Positions 1-8,475 of a stretch of DNA of 64,000 bases are shown in pieces (position 1 is the first letter of the stretch; each line of letters opens with the position of its first letter). Source of the stretch: Sulfobacillus thermosulfidooxidans (lineage in GTDB: Bacteria > Bacillota > Sulfobacillia > Sulfobacillales > Sulfobacillaceae). The translations under genes were made by a program, and so were the position numbers. The notes beneath the pieces were generated by a model. The model ran no database searches. It saw nothing but the letters and a program-made list of their open reading frames with translations, and was not told the DNA's origin. The DNA is taken from the NCBI RefSeq assembly GCF_001280565.1, contig NZ_LGRO01000001.1, forward strand, positions 2,976,001 through 3,040,000, given 5' to 3'.

Positions 1-923
1 GATACGACGCCGCCTGGTAAGAACAAAACGAGCGCCATAATGAGCAGCCCATAGATCAATTGAAAATATTGCGGTTCAGAAATTCCGATCGCGTTATAGA
101 GCCCATAAAGGACAATAGACCCCAAAACAGGACCGGTTACGGTGCCAGAACCCCCAAATAATGTGAAGACAATCGCCAAAATACTAATATTCAAATCAAA
201 TACCGTGCTGGGGTAAAAGACGGACAAATGCCACCCGAATATCGCTCCGGTGAGCCCGGCGATTAAGGCGGAAAGGAGCCAAACCACAGATCGCGAGCGT
301 ACTACAGCGATTCCCGCCATAGCCGCGCTTACTGGATCCTCGCGAATGGCCATGAGGGCGCGACCAAAAGGTGCATTACGTATCACAATTAACAGAACAG
401 TTGTTAATACTAGTACTACTACCATGGCGACATACGAAGTAAGAGGATGATAACTCTGTGTCAGAGATTCCCCATAAGGGCCGCCGGTGAGATGCGTCAA
501 CTGCGAATTGGACACGACATTGCTCAGCACTTCTGAAGCTGCTAAAGAACTAATCGCGAAATAGGCTCCTGATAGACGTAAAAGCGGTGAAAAGATAATC
601 GCGATGATAACCGATAAGAGGCCACCCATCAGCACGGCCAAGAGGCCGGGAAAATGCCACAATTGAATACTCATGGCCATGCCATAAGCCCCAATACCAA
701 AGAATCCAACATATCCAAAAGGTAAATAGCCTGTGAAACCATAAAGTAAATTTACCCCTTGTGCGAGCGCCATAAAGGCCATCATTTGAAATAAAATGGT
801 ATGGTTTGCGTACACCAAAGGGGATAAAGAAAATCCTGCCAAGACTAGCAAAGGGACAAGGCTGTTTGCCAAAAGTCTTTTGGAGGCGTTTTGTTTTGAA
901 CGGGAAGCTAACGAATTAAGCAT
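1..923 (-). CDS. livM: Branched-chain amino-acid ABC transporter permease LivM (runs off the window)
   Basis: Inner-membrane permease that pairs with LivH to import leucine/isoleucine/valine or related amino acids. The minus-strand frame stays open from an ATG at 923 to the window edge (about 307 codons), so only the last few residues are missing. Typical LivM features are visible: repeated hydrophobic segments, a Gly-rich stretch reading GFTGYLPFGYVGFFGIGAYG near residues 65-85, and a conserved cytoplasmic loop containing GRALMAIREDP. A good ribosome site (AAGGGGG) lies 6 nt before the ATG. It overlaps the end of livH by 8 nt, so the two are translationally coupled. The ATPase genes livG/livF are presumably just outside the window. 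Assignment to the family is firm; the exact substrate is not determinable here. Confidence 0.9.
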   Translation of the reverse strand, partial: MLNSLASRSKQNASKRLLANSLVPLLVLAGFSLSPLVYANHTILFQMMAFMALAQGVNLLYGFTGYLPFGYVGFFGIGAYGMAMSIQLWHFPGLLAVLMGGLLSVIIAIIFSPLLRLSGAYFAISSLAASEVLSNVVSNSQLTHLTGGPYGESLTQSYHPLTSYVAMVVVLVLTTVLLIVIRNAPFGRALMAIREDPVSAAMAGIAVVRSRSVVWLLSALIAGLTGAIFGWHLSVFYPSTVFDLNISILAIVFTLFGGSGTVTGPVLGSIVLYGLYNAIGISEPQYFQLIYGLLIMALVLFLPGGVV

Positions 924-1791
924 GGCGTACCCCCTTACCTAATAAGCCTGAGGGCTTCACTAACACAATGATGAGTAAGAGTAGATAAGGGACGAGAACG
1001 GACCATGATGATAAATAGGTTTGCATCAACATTAATGAGATGCCGTAAACAAGCCCGCCGAGAACGGATCCCAAAGGATTGCCCAAGGAGCCGATAACCA
1101 CAATGGCAAAGGCAATGGTTGTAAGTCCGAGTCCCGAGGTAGGATCAAGACTTCCTATCATAAAAGGGCTGAGTACCCCGGACATCGCAGCGAGAGCTAG
1201 ACCTAACGAGAAAATAATGGCCGATGTCCGTTTGACGGGCAATCCGCTAGCCATGGCTTCGTCACGGTTACCCATGACAGCGCGGACGGCTTGCCCGGTA
1301 CGCGTGTAGTATAAAAAGAGATAAGTGAGGGCAATCATCAAAAGACTGACACCCGCGGTAATAACCCAAACGATTTGGTAACTTTGTCCGAGAAAATGCC
1401 ACGGGGCATTTCCGAAAATCGACAAGGGCAGCGACCGGGGATTGTCGCCAAAGCCGATAACCATTAAGGCTTCGAGGACTTGGGACAAGCCGAAAAACAA
1501 AATTAATGAAAGCATTTCGGGATCCCGGGAATTTGATAGACGTGGGATAAGCGGGAAAAACAAGAGAAGGCCTACAACAAAAAACAACAGCAGCGCAACC
1601 ACTAAGCTCACAACCGGATTCAGATGCAGTGAAGAATAAAGAACCACGGCCAAATAGCCCCCTAATACCACAAAATCGCCATGAGCTAAATTGACCATTT
1701 GCATGACGCCAAAGATCAAATTGAGTCCTAAGGCCATAAATCCAAAAAACAGGCCGAATAGGATTCCGGAAATGAGACTGTAAGTGAACAT
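916..1791 (-). CDS. livH: Branched-chain amino-acid ABC transporter permease LivH
   Basis: Second membrane subunit of the importer, 291 aa, the usual size for LivH. It is hydrophobic throughout with about eight membrane segments, opens with GLFFGFMALGLNLIFGVM, and has the family motif NLAHGDFVVLGGYLA near residues 33-48. The loop with AVRAVMGNRDEAMASGLPV (around residues 165-185) is the ATPase-contact region. The ATG at 1791 has AGGAGG 5 nt upstream. It lies between livK and livM on the minus strand and shares 8 nt with livM. An 85-nt gap with a strong stem-loop separates it from livK, which may lower its expression relative to the binding protein. Confidence 0.92.
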   Translation of the reverse strand: MFTYSLISGILFGLFFGFMALGLNLIFGVMQMVNLAHGDFVVLGGYLAVVLYSSLHLNPVVSLVVALLLFFVVGLLLFFPLIPRLSNSRDPEMLSLILFFGLSQVLEALMVIGFGDNPRSLPLSIFGNAPWHFLGQSYQIVWVITAGVSLLMIALTYLFLYYTRTGQAVRAVMGNRDEAMASGLPVKRTSAIIFSLGLALAAMSGVLSPFMIGSLDPTSGLGLTTIAFAIVVIGSLGNPLGSVLGGLVYGISLMLMQTYLSSWSVLVPYLLLLIIVLVKPSGLLGKGVRHA

Positions 1792-1807
1792 AAAATCCTC
1801 CTACTGA

Positions 1808-1867
1808 GGGCTCCTGCAATCCCCAGTGCGCAGATATTGCGATTTGATAGGATGATTGCAGGAACCC
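1808..1867 (-). other. Intercistronic stem-loop between livK and livH
   Basis: A 14-nt inverted repeat (arms 1808-1821 and 1854-1867, core CCTGCAATC / GATTGCAGG) encloses a 32-nt loop. In the minus-strand RNA the single mismatch becomes a G-U pair, so all 14 positions can pair. The 3' arm ends just before the livH ribosome site. There is no U-run, so a processing or stabilising stem that raises the amount of livK message is more likely than a terminator. Confidence 0.55.
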
Positions 1868-1876
1868 TTTGGTCCA

Positions 1877-3112
1877 TTAAGAATTGGGGGATGTGACAAA
1901 CTTGACCGAAACTTGTCCTTGAGGTGTCGTGGTGATTTTGCCGACTGGCAATGTTTCCCCAACCTGAGCCCCTTCGGAATTAATCTTGAAAGTCCCATCC
2001 AATGTGGTCAGCGAACCGGAAAAATGGCTAACAGCATGTCGTAACGACAATTGGGAGAGGCTATTGGCCGTTTCTAATGTTTTTTGGATGATGAGCCCGG
2101 TGTTATAGCCTGCAATGCTTAAAAAGTTTGCACTTTGGCCTGTTGCTTGTTTATAGGCTTGCTCAAATTGACTGGTGTTCAGTCCATAATTGACCTGTGA
2201 AAACGAGAGAAGCGGAGGTGCGGGATACGTATAAATGTTGTTGATAGAGCTCGGGCCATTGCTCGTCAGGAAAAGTTGTGGCAATTGACCCGGGAATATG
2301 GTAAACACCATCTTAAAATGGTCACCGCTGGCTTTAAGGGCCTGCAAGAAAGCGATGTCATTATTGGGATATCCGAGTTCAATGACCGCTTGCGGATGGG
2401 TGTTGGCCATATTATTTAACAGCACCGAATAACTGGAGGTGCTAGTTGGAACTCCATTGTTATACACGGGGGTGATGTTGGCCGCTTTTAATTTGCTGAC
2501 CAGCGTTTGATCCTGAGATTGGTCAAAATCGTTGGTTGCATAGACAATCGCAATGCGTGAATAGCCTTTCTTGATTAAATATTGTGCCAACGAGTCGGGC
2601 CATAAACCGGATGTCGGTAAGGAAGTCAAAACAATATAGGGATTAGATGGCGTGAAAAAGGAAGCACCCGTTCCTGTTTGATCAAACAGCAGCATTTTGT
2701 TTTCTTCGGCAATTGGGACGGCTACTGAGGTTAGCACTGAACCAAAGTCTGCGACTAACATGTTGACGTGATTCACGGAAATTAACTGGGAATAAAGGGT
2801 TGTGGCCGTTGTTGGGGAACTTTGATCATTATAGGCGACGATTTTCACCGGCACCTTTTTATTCAGTGCCTTAACAAACACCCCGCCATTTTTGTCAACC
2901 TGGGAAGCCCAAAATTTTAACCCGTTATATTCAGGCATCGACGAGGTGGCAAAAGGTCCAGATTCCGCATACAATGTGCCGATAGTAATATCTTTAATGT
3001 TCTGAGAACTCGGTGCGGATGTGGGTGAACTGCTGCCGCATCCGGCCAATGAGGCGGAAAGCAAAGCGGCCGAGATGCCTAAGACGGCAGTGCTTTTTCG
3101 GCTAATCATCAT
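1877..3112 (-). CDS. livK: Branched-chain amino-acid ABC transporter substrate-binding lipoprotein LivK
   Basis: Extracytoplasmic periplasmic-binding-protein type I (Peripla_BP_6) that captures the substrate for LivHM. It is 411 aa. The N-terminus has a lipoprotein signal with lipobox LAGC and lipidated Cys at residue 25, followed by a Ser/Pro-rich tether. The mature part begins with ITIGTLYAESGPFA, the usual first strand of the family, and contains GYNTGLIIQKTLETA near the C-terminus. The first gene of the operon; its upstream region is long and gene-free. The amino-acid specificity cannot be told from sequence: relatives also bind amides, urea or aromatic compounds. Confidence 0.9.
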   Translation of the reverse strand: MMISRKSTAVLGISAALLSASLAGCGSSSPTSAPSSQNIKDITIGTLYAESGPFATSSMPEYNGLKFWASQVDKNGGVFVKALNKKVPVKIVAYNDQSSPTTATTLYSQLISVNHVNMLVADFGSVLTSVAVPIAEENKMLLFDQTGTGASFFTPSNPYIVLTSLPTSGLWPDSLAQYLIKKGYSRIAIVYATNDFDQSQDQTLVSKLKAANITPVYNNGVPTSTSSYSVLLNNMANTHPQAVIELGYPNNDIAFLQALKASGDHFKMVFTIFPGQLPQLFLTSNGPSSINNIYTYPAPPLLSFSQVNYGLNTSQFEQAYKQATGQSANFLSIAGYNTGLIIQKTLETANSLSQLSLRHAVSHFSGSLTTLDGTFKINSEGAQVGETLPVGKITTTPQGQVSVKFVTSPNS

Positions 3113-4016
3113 ATGTGCCTCCTATTATATGAATCGACAGACAAGATGATAATACTGCAAAATGAGTGACTTGATCCGATAAGACAATATTGAAAAATTA
3201 TTCAGCACTTTATGTAAATATTGATAGAGTGAACACGTGAAGTGTGAAAAAACGACAATTAGCGACAATTAAATTAGCATGCGCCAAAAAGGAGCCGCGT
3301 CCTTAAGAACCAAAAATTATTGGAGAGAATGAAACACGCCGTCCTGAAGACGTTATCATGATCGTCGGCCATATGGTCGCGTTCGATCCGAACGATGTGT
3401 AGGAAACATATTTTCGGAAGGCAGCGAGACTTGGTGGCTTGCGTACAACTTGCTTTGGGGATCAGTGCCACAGCAATATCGTGCATGGCAAGCGAATCCT
3501 ACGGCGAGGAAACCGTCAGAAGCCGCTTTTCGCCGTCAACTGACGGCGAGGAGACAAACGCGGGAACGCACAACTGTGCGGATTGCTCCGGGCTCAATGC
3601 TTTGGTATCAGGTTCTTATGCTTCAATATCGCACCATGCCTTGACCACGGTCTGATGGTGGGCGAGAAGGAAGTGGGCCAGGCCGTACACCATCTGTCAA
3701 TCAGACGTCGACGGCTGCTCGATGACTTTGTATGCTTCGTTTGCGGCAACCTTCACACCCGGGGCCGGTTTCTCCTTTTTGCAGGCCAGATCAAGACGGC
3801 ACCCTTGTAATTAAACCGTCCTTGTGATCCCAAGCCAGAGCGCACCTCCGGATTAGACTGTTGATTGAAGGCTTTTCCAGGCAGCACCCCACGTTAGGGC
3901 AAAGCGACAGCAGATCCTAGTGCCTGCACCGCGTAGAGCGGGCGAAATTCTAGTGCAGTGCCTCTAAACGCCACAAGGTGGGGAAGACCTCCGTGCGTGA
4001 AAAATATGATTCCCTA
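3113..4016. other. Gene-free stretch, probable relic sequence, upstream of livK
   Basis: About 0.9 kb without a convincing gene. The first 130 nt are AT-rich and should hold the livK promoter; they include a CAATATT/AATATTG inverted repeat (about 3184-3228) and a tandem CGACAATTA pair (3253-3261, 3263-3271). From about 3380 to 3980 the GC content rises and several short frames (for example 3395-3655, 3450-3644 and 3583-3810) are open but have no ribosome site, no recognisable motif and overlap each other. A perfect 8-bp palindrome with a 2-nt loop sits at 3531-3548. The composition change and the lack of intact genes suggest a decayed insertion. I could not match it to a known element. Confidence 0.4.
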
Positions 4017-4811
4017 CTACACCATGGCTAGTCCCAGAAACCACCATCTGAATGAATGATTTGACCAGTAAGTAATCCATTCGGCATCATCACTCGCAAG
4101 AAATGCGATTAACTTGGCCGCATCACGCGGTTCCCCAAGTCTACCCATCGGGAATTTAGGCAATAACAATGTTTTCAGTTCATGACTCATCCACCCAGAG
4201 TCTGTCGGCCCAGGATCGACCGCATTCACCGTAATTTTGAGTGGAGCTAATTCGAGGGCGATGGATTTGGTAAAAGAGGATATCGCACCTTTCGTGGCCA
4301 CGTATGCCAAATTGCCGGGTTCCGGGGACTTGTCTTGCCCTGATACCATGTTAATGATTCGCCCACCATGTTTACCCTCGATTTGACGAGCAAACTCTAC
4401 AGCCAATAGACACGTTCCTCTGACGTTCACATGGTAATGCGCATCGAGAATGGCCGCCGTCATCGACCGAAAATCCACATCAACGGAATGTGTTGCATTG
4501 TTCACAAGAATCGATGGAGAGCCCAATTTCTTGTGAACTTCATGGAGGAGCAAACGGGGTGCATCGGGTTCCGACAAATCCAATTCCGTTGACTCACATC
4601 GCACGCCCGCACTACGGATCTCTTGCATCAGATGTTGTGACCACGCGACGTCCTCATCCATGAACCAGGGCATCTGGCGATCATATCTGGTCCAATGCGT
4701 GAAAAAGATATCAGCTCCGTTTCGGGCTAACTCACGACAAATGGCCGTGCCGATCCCGTTTACTCGGCTCGCACCGGTCACAATCGCAATCTTTTTGGTT
4801 AATCGTTGCAT
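4017..4811 (-). CDS. Short-chain dehydrogenase/reductase with frameshifted C-terminus
   Basis: NAD(P)-dependent oxidoreductase of the classical SDR family (FabG-like fold). Visible are the nucleotide-binding TGASRVNGIG (residues 12-21), the structural NNAT (104-107), catalytic Ser157, and Tyr170/Lys174 in the YVATK active site. SDRs normally end with a GQxxxxDGG segment after WIT. Here the reading frame gives WITYWSNHSF instead, but the frame one step over reads GQIIHSDGGFWD then stop at 4028. The cause is an exact tandem repeat AGTA-AGTA at 4067-4074 (plus strand): removing one copy restores a normal 259-aa protein. As it stands the product is 264 aa with a foreign last ~18 residues, which probably harms folding or cofactor binding. 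The substrate is unknown. Confidence 0.85.
   Translation of the reverse strand: MQRLTKKIAIVTGASRVNGIGTAICRELARNGADIFFTHWTRYDRQMPWFMDEDVAWSQHLMQEIRSAGVRCESTELDLSEPDAPRLLLHEVHKKLGSPSILVNNATHSVDVDFRSMTAAILDAHYHVNVRGTCLLAVEFARQIEGKHGGRIINMVSGQDKSPEPGNLAYVATKGAISSFTKSIALELAPLKITVNAVDPGPTDSGWMSHELKTLLLPKFPMGRLGEPRDAAKLIAFLASDDAEWITYWSNHSFRWWFLGLAMV
4067..4074. repeat. 4-bp tandem duplication (AGTA x2) breaking the SDR frame
   Basis: AGTAAGTA lies inside the codons for the conserved WITGQ region of the dehydrogenase. Removing 4 bp restores WITGQIIHSDGGFWD and a stop at 4028-4030. The repeat unit is exactly one extra copy, and its length is not a multiple of three. Confidence 0.75.
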
Positions 4812-5179
4812 TTAAACATCCCCTTTGCGGAAATGCTGAACACGCACTATCAGAGATGGAGTGTGTTCACCCCATACAGAAAAAATAGCGACACCGGCAT
4901 AGACATTCGCTTGGTGATCATAGTGCATCAACCCAGCGTTCCTATAATGGTAGAGAAAAAATATGAACACCATTGACCGTTCGATTCAAGAATTCAACTG
5001 TGCCCAGCCATTAAAGGATATCGTCCATTAAGGTTCCATGCTTTTTCCGCTCGCAAATTTTTGATGTCAAGCGATCAGATAAACACCAAAAAATGGCGTG
5101 ATAATAATGTTTTAGAAGTTTTCCCCTGCGAAAGTTGAGTTTGAAGAGGCGAAGCTTAATGAAATTTTTTGACAAACCT
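4812..5179. other. Gene-free spacer between SDR and cystathionine lyase genes
   Basis: 368 nt with no supported gene. It should carry the promoter of the SDR gene (transcribed leftward) and the 3' end of the lyase message. No clear terminator hairpin was found. AT-rich tracts near 4930-4960 could be promoter elements, but no convincing pair of -35/-10 boxes was picked out. Confidence 0.4.
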
Positions 5180-6315
5180 CTAACCCTCTAACGCTTGTTG
5201 AAAATCCGCGAGTAAATCATTAAGGCTTTCGATACCCATAGATACGCGCAATAAATCATCCGTAATGCCTTGTTGACGCTGTTCTTCTTCTGTAAGACTG
5301 CTGTGGGACATAGTGGCAGGATGGCTCACGATAGTTTCCACACCGCCTAAACTTACAGCATATAAGGCGTAATGGAGACGGTTAACAAATGTCTTCCAAT
5401 AATCAGGATCCTGAAAACGCAAGGAAAATACGCATCCTGGTCCCAGTGCTTGGGAATGGTGAAGCGCTGTCCCATCATGACCAGGCAATCCGGGGTAATA
5501 TACCTTCGCAATTTGGGGTTGGCTTTTTAGCCATCGGGTAAGATATTGTGCATTTGCTGAGCCCGATCCATGCGGATGCCTAATGTTTTCATCCCGCGAA
5601 TCACTAGCCAACTGTCATCGGGGCCTAATATTCCGCCCCAATCTTTTTGGATATGGGCAAGTCTGTCGGCTAGTTGATGATCTTTTACGACCACGAGTCC
5701 TGCCACCACATCGCTATGGCCGCCCAAGAACTTGGTCGCGGAATGGATCACGATATCGCATCCCAGCGTTAAAGGCCGTTGCAAGTAGGGAGACATAAAC
5801 GTATTATCAGCAATGGTTAATAACTGGTGATGTTGAGCGATCTGCACAATGGCGCGAATATCGGTAATTTTCATAAGAGGATTGGATGGCGTCTCAATAT
5901 ACAATGCACGGGTGCGCGGGGTAAGGGCGTTTTCAACATCCGTTAAGTTTGTCATGTCGACAAAACTCGCTGAGAGACCAAATCGTTCCACCATTGTTGT
6001 CATCAGATGATAAGTGCCGCCATAAAGATCGTAAGGCAAAATAATATGGTCGCCTTGGCTCAGTAACATGAAGACGGCGGCAATAGCTGCCATACCGGAA
6101 GCAAAGGCGAAACCCCGAACGCCTTCTTCTAATTCCGCAATCGTATCTTCCAAAGCTCGGCGGGTGGGATTGCCAATACGGCTATATATCCATTGGGGAT
6201 CTGTATCCGCCAAATCCTGATGAAATGTTGAGCCGTGATAAATGGGAATGCTGCTGGCCCCTGTGTGTTTGTCCATCAAGGCGGGGTTGTGAATGAGTTT
6301 CGTTAACATATCCAC
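5180..6315 (-). pseudogene. Cystathionine gamma-synthase/lyase family gene split by a 1-nt frameshift
   Basis: PLP enzyme of the Cys/Met metabolism family (cystathionine gamma-lyase, gamma-synthase or methionine gamma-lyase). The 5' part (6315-5527) shows YSRIGNPTRRALE, the ASGMAAI loop and the PLP lysine in SATKFLGGHSD. It then runs out of frame after RMDRAQQ. The rest of the family sequence, NAQYLTRWLKSQPQ through SLGGVETIVSHPATMSH to the C-terminus, continues in another frame to 5180. One missing A in the coding strand (TTT at 5553-5555 on the plus strand) explains it; adding it gives a 378-aa protein, the family's normal size. GTG start at 6315 with AAAGGAGG 8 nt upstream. It may be a true inactivating mutation or an assembly error. 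The neighbouring MocR regulator may control it. Confidence 0.85.
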
Positions 6316-6365
6316 GGACTTTTCCTCCTTTAACTCTTAGGGTGCACTTTACGCGTTAAAGACAA

Positions 6366-6388
6366 TCACAACAAGAACCATGTTGTGA
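6366..6388. terminator. Hairpin between MocR gene and the lyase gene
   Basis: Perfect 8-bp inverted repeat TCACAACA / TGTTGTGA with a 7-nt loop, just past the MocR stop codon. On the minus strand it is followed by TTGTCTTTAA, a weak U-rich tail. It could terminate the MocR message or be an operator for the lyase gene. Confidence 0.4.
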
Positions 6389-6402
6389 CAAGTGGTTTGT
6401 TT

Positions 6403-7836
6403 TCAAAGACCAGAAGAAACAGCTGTGCTTTGATAGGCTTTGACGAGCCTTGAGAGGCGGGCAAAACCGGTGTGAATAGCCATAGGATTTGCGGTGCTGA
6501 CACATAGTCTTATCCAATGGCGAAATTGATCATCGGTACCAAACGCCAGACCCGGGGCGAAGAGAACATCGCGTTTGGCGGCGTATTGATGAAAAGCGAG
6601 GGCACTCAGGGATGCGGGAAGTTGGGCAAATACATAAAAACCATTATGAGGATTTCCCCAAATGGGGAAGCCTAGGTCCCCCAACAGCTGTTTGGCGGTT
6701 TTGATGCGTTCCGCATAGACTCTACGGACCTCACCTATATACCGGTCAATGTTGCCGCTCCTTAACCACCCTTCCACTAATAATTGACTCACCGTCCCGG
6801 TATGTAAATCTCCTAACTGTTTGATTTGGGTGAGTTGGTAAATGAGATCCGGCGGCCCCGCAATCAATCCAACGCGAAGACCAGGCGCCAAAATTTTGGA
6901 GAAGGTGTTGATATAAATTACATGGTCTTCCGCACCCTTATAGGCTCTTAAAGGTAACGAATAACCCGGAGCTAAAAAACCATAGGCGTCATCTTCAATG
7001 ATGGGGACATGATAGGAGATTGCGAGATCTAATATCGCTTGTCGAGTTTTTTCACTCAGGCTCACACTGGTCGGATTTTGATAATAGGGCTGTAAATACA
7101 TCAAACGCGTATCATGACGTGACAGGGCCTCTTTTATTTGCGCCGGATTAATGCCTTCAGTTCCCACGTCAATCCCAATGATTTGTGCGCCATGTGCCCG
7201 AAATATTTGCAGTGCTCCAGCAAACGTTGGGGACTCAGTGATGATAATGTCGCCGGGCCGTATCCACAAACTGCTTAATAAATCGAGGGCTTGTAATGAT
7301 CCCGATGTGATGAGAAGGTGGTCTGGCGAAAGATGAAGATTTCGTCGGCCTAAAAATTCTTCGGCAATTGCTTCTCGGACGCGGTCGATCCCCGCGGTTG
7401 GTGAGTAAGAAAAAACTTCACGGGTTCTTTGCGTAAACAGTTCCCGGATAACGCTTTCGAGTTCAAAAATGGGCAGCAGTGACGCATCGGGCATCCCGAT
7501 TTCAAAATTAAAGCGAGCTTGACTGGCCGCTGCCGACATTAAATCGCTTAAGAAAGTCGATATCGGCTGAGACTGAGGGTGGCTCCATTGGGTCAGCCGG
7601 GAGCGAACGATGGCCGTTGGCCACTGCGGTATATTGATGACTTGAGGAGGTGAAAAGGCATCCCATTTAATATAACCCATTGTTTCGAGTTCTTCCCACG
7701 CACGCCGAATTGTTGACCGGCTAACCTGATACTGAGCAGCCATTTGCCGTTCGGAGGACAAAGTGTCTCCAATGCGCCAAACACCATTTTCAATGTCTAG
7801 CCGAATTTTTTCAGCAACTTTTTGAAATGCTCGCAT
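6403..7836 (-). CDS. MocR-type transcription factor (GntR helix-turn-helix fused to aminotransferase domain)
   Basis: Regulator of the MocR/PdxR class. The N-terminal ~65 residues form a GntR winged helix (QVSRSTIRRAWEELETMGYI). The rest is a fold-type I aminotransferase domain with PDHLLITSGSLQALDLL, NPTS and the PLP lysine in NTFSKILAPGLRVG at about residue 314. A frame opens at a TTG at 7857, but GAGAGG lies 9 nt before the ATG at 7836, so I favour 7836 (477 aa). Such proteins sense PLP or amino acids and often control an adjacent aminotransferase or transporter. Here the divergent aminotransferase at 8476 and the downstream lyase gene are the obvious candidates. A true aminotransferase role cannot be excluded. 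Confidence 0.88.
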   Translation of the reverse strand: MRAFQKVAEKIRLDIENGVWRIGDTLSSERQMAAQYQVSRSTIRRAWEELETMGYIKWDAFSPPQVINIPQWPTAIVRSRLTQWSHPQSQPISTFLSDLMSAAASQARFNFEIGMPDASLLPIFELESVIRELFTQRTREVFSYSPTAGIDRVREAIAEEFLGRRNLHLSPDHLLITSGSLQALDLLSSLWIRPGDIIITESPTFAGALQIFRAHGAQIIGIDVGTEGINPAQIKEALSRHDTRLMYLQPYYQNPTSVSLSEKTRQAILDLAISYHVPIIEDDAYGFLAPGYSLPLRAYKGAEDHVIYINTFSKILAPGLRVGLIAGPPDLIYQLTQIKQLGDLHTGTVSQLLVEGWLRSGNIDRYIGEVRRVYAERIKTAKQLLGDLGFPIWGNPHNGFYVFAQLPASLSALAFHQYAAKRDVLFAPGLAFGTDDQFRHWIRLCVSTANPMAIHTGFARLSRLVKAYQSTAVSSGL

Positions 7837-8475
7837 GCGCTTCGTCCTCTCGTTCAAAAATCAAGGGATTACGGATTGAGATGTTGGGCTGGGCTGTGAT
7901 CAGGCTGTCGCTTTGAGGACATAATTCGTTTTGTTTAGACAAAAATCCTGCCGTACGGGGCCAGTACGTCGCAATGATGACATGGGAAATGGTACCATGG
8001 CATGAAGACGCAATAGATTGTTGTTGCTCCCGTGTTCTGGTATGGCGTCTGATCTGGGTCCTGGATTGATGGGCTATGACAAGTAATCTGTCTTACAGCG
8101 TTCATCACAAGAACCTTGCGGTAAAACGCCAAAAAGAGTCGGGTTAACCCATTTACGTCCGAAGTTCATTCAATCGAATGCGGGAAGCCAGTCAGCTAAA
8201 ATGCATGATGTTTTTAGTAACACATAGGCAAAGTGGCACATGGAAACCTATGAAGAAGTCGAGCAGGCTTGGTTCCATACAAGCACGAAATACGTTGAGG
8301 AATGATAGACTAAAAAAGAAAAGTGATGGAGCACGGGCAGTATGATGGAGTAATCCCTGTAATAAATCATATGCTGACGTGTCGGTACCATGTCAAAACA
8401 GTTGGAAACAGGATCATCTTTTAGACCATGGAATGAACTCAAAGACAGCGTGGATTAGAAAGGCGTGAGCAGAAA
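7837..8475. other. Divergent intergenic region between MocR gene and aminotransferase
   Basis: About 0.64 kb between two divergent genes, with no supported gene. It must hold both promoters. A perfect palindrome ATGGTACCAT lies at 7989-7998, and the octamer GGTACCAT recurs at 8384-8391. Two copies of one palindromic word in a MocR-adjacent spacer make it a candidate operator, but this is only inference. The length is larger than needed for two promoters. Confidence 0.4.

Noticed and set aside
3395-3810. Overlapping open frames (62-86 aa) in the livK upstream region
   Set aside because: No ribosome site, no recognisable motif, mutually overlapping and unlike neighbouring codon use. Treated as part of a relic stretch rather than genes.
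7935-8442. Minus-strand open frames of 64-65 aa between the MocR gene and the aminotransferase
   Set aside because: Without ribosome sites and without motif; they lie in the divergent promoter region.
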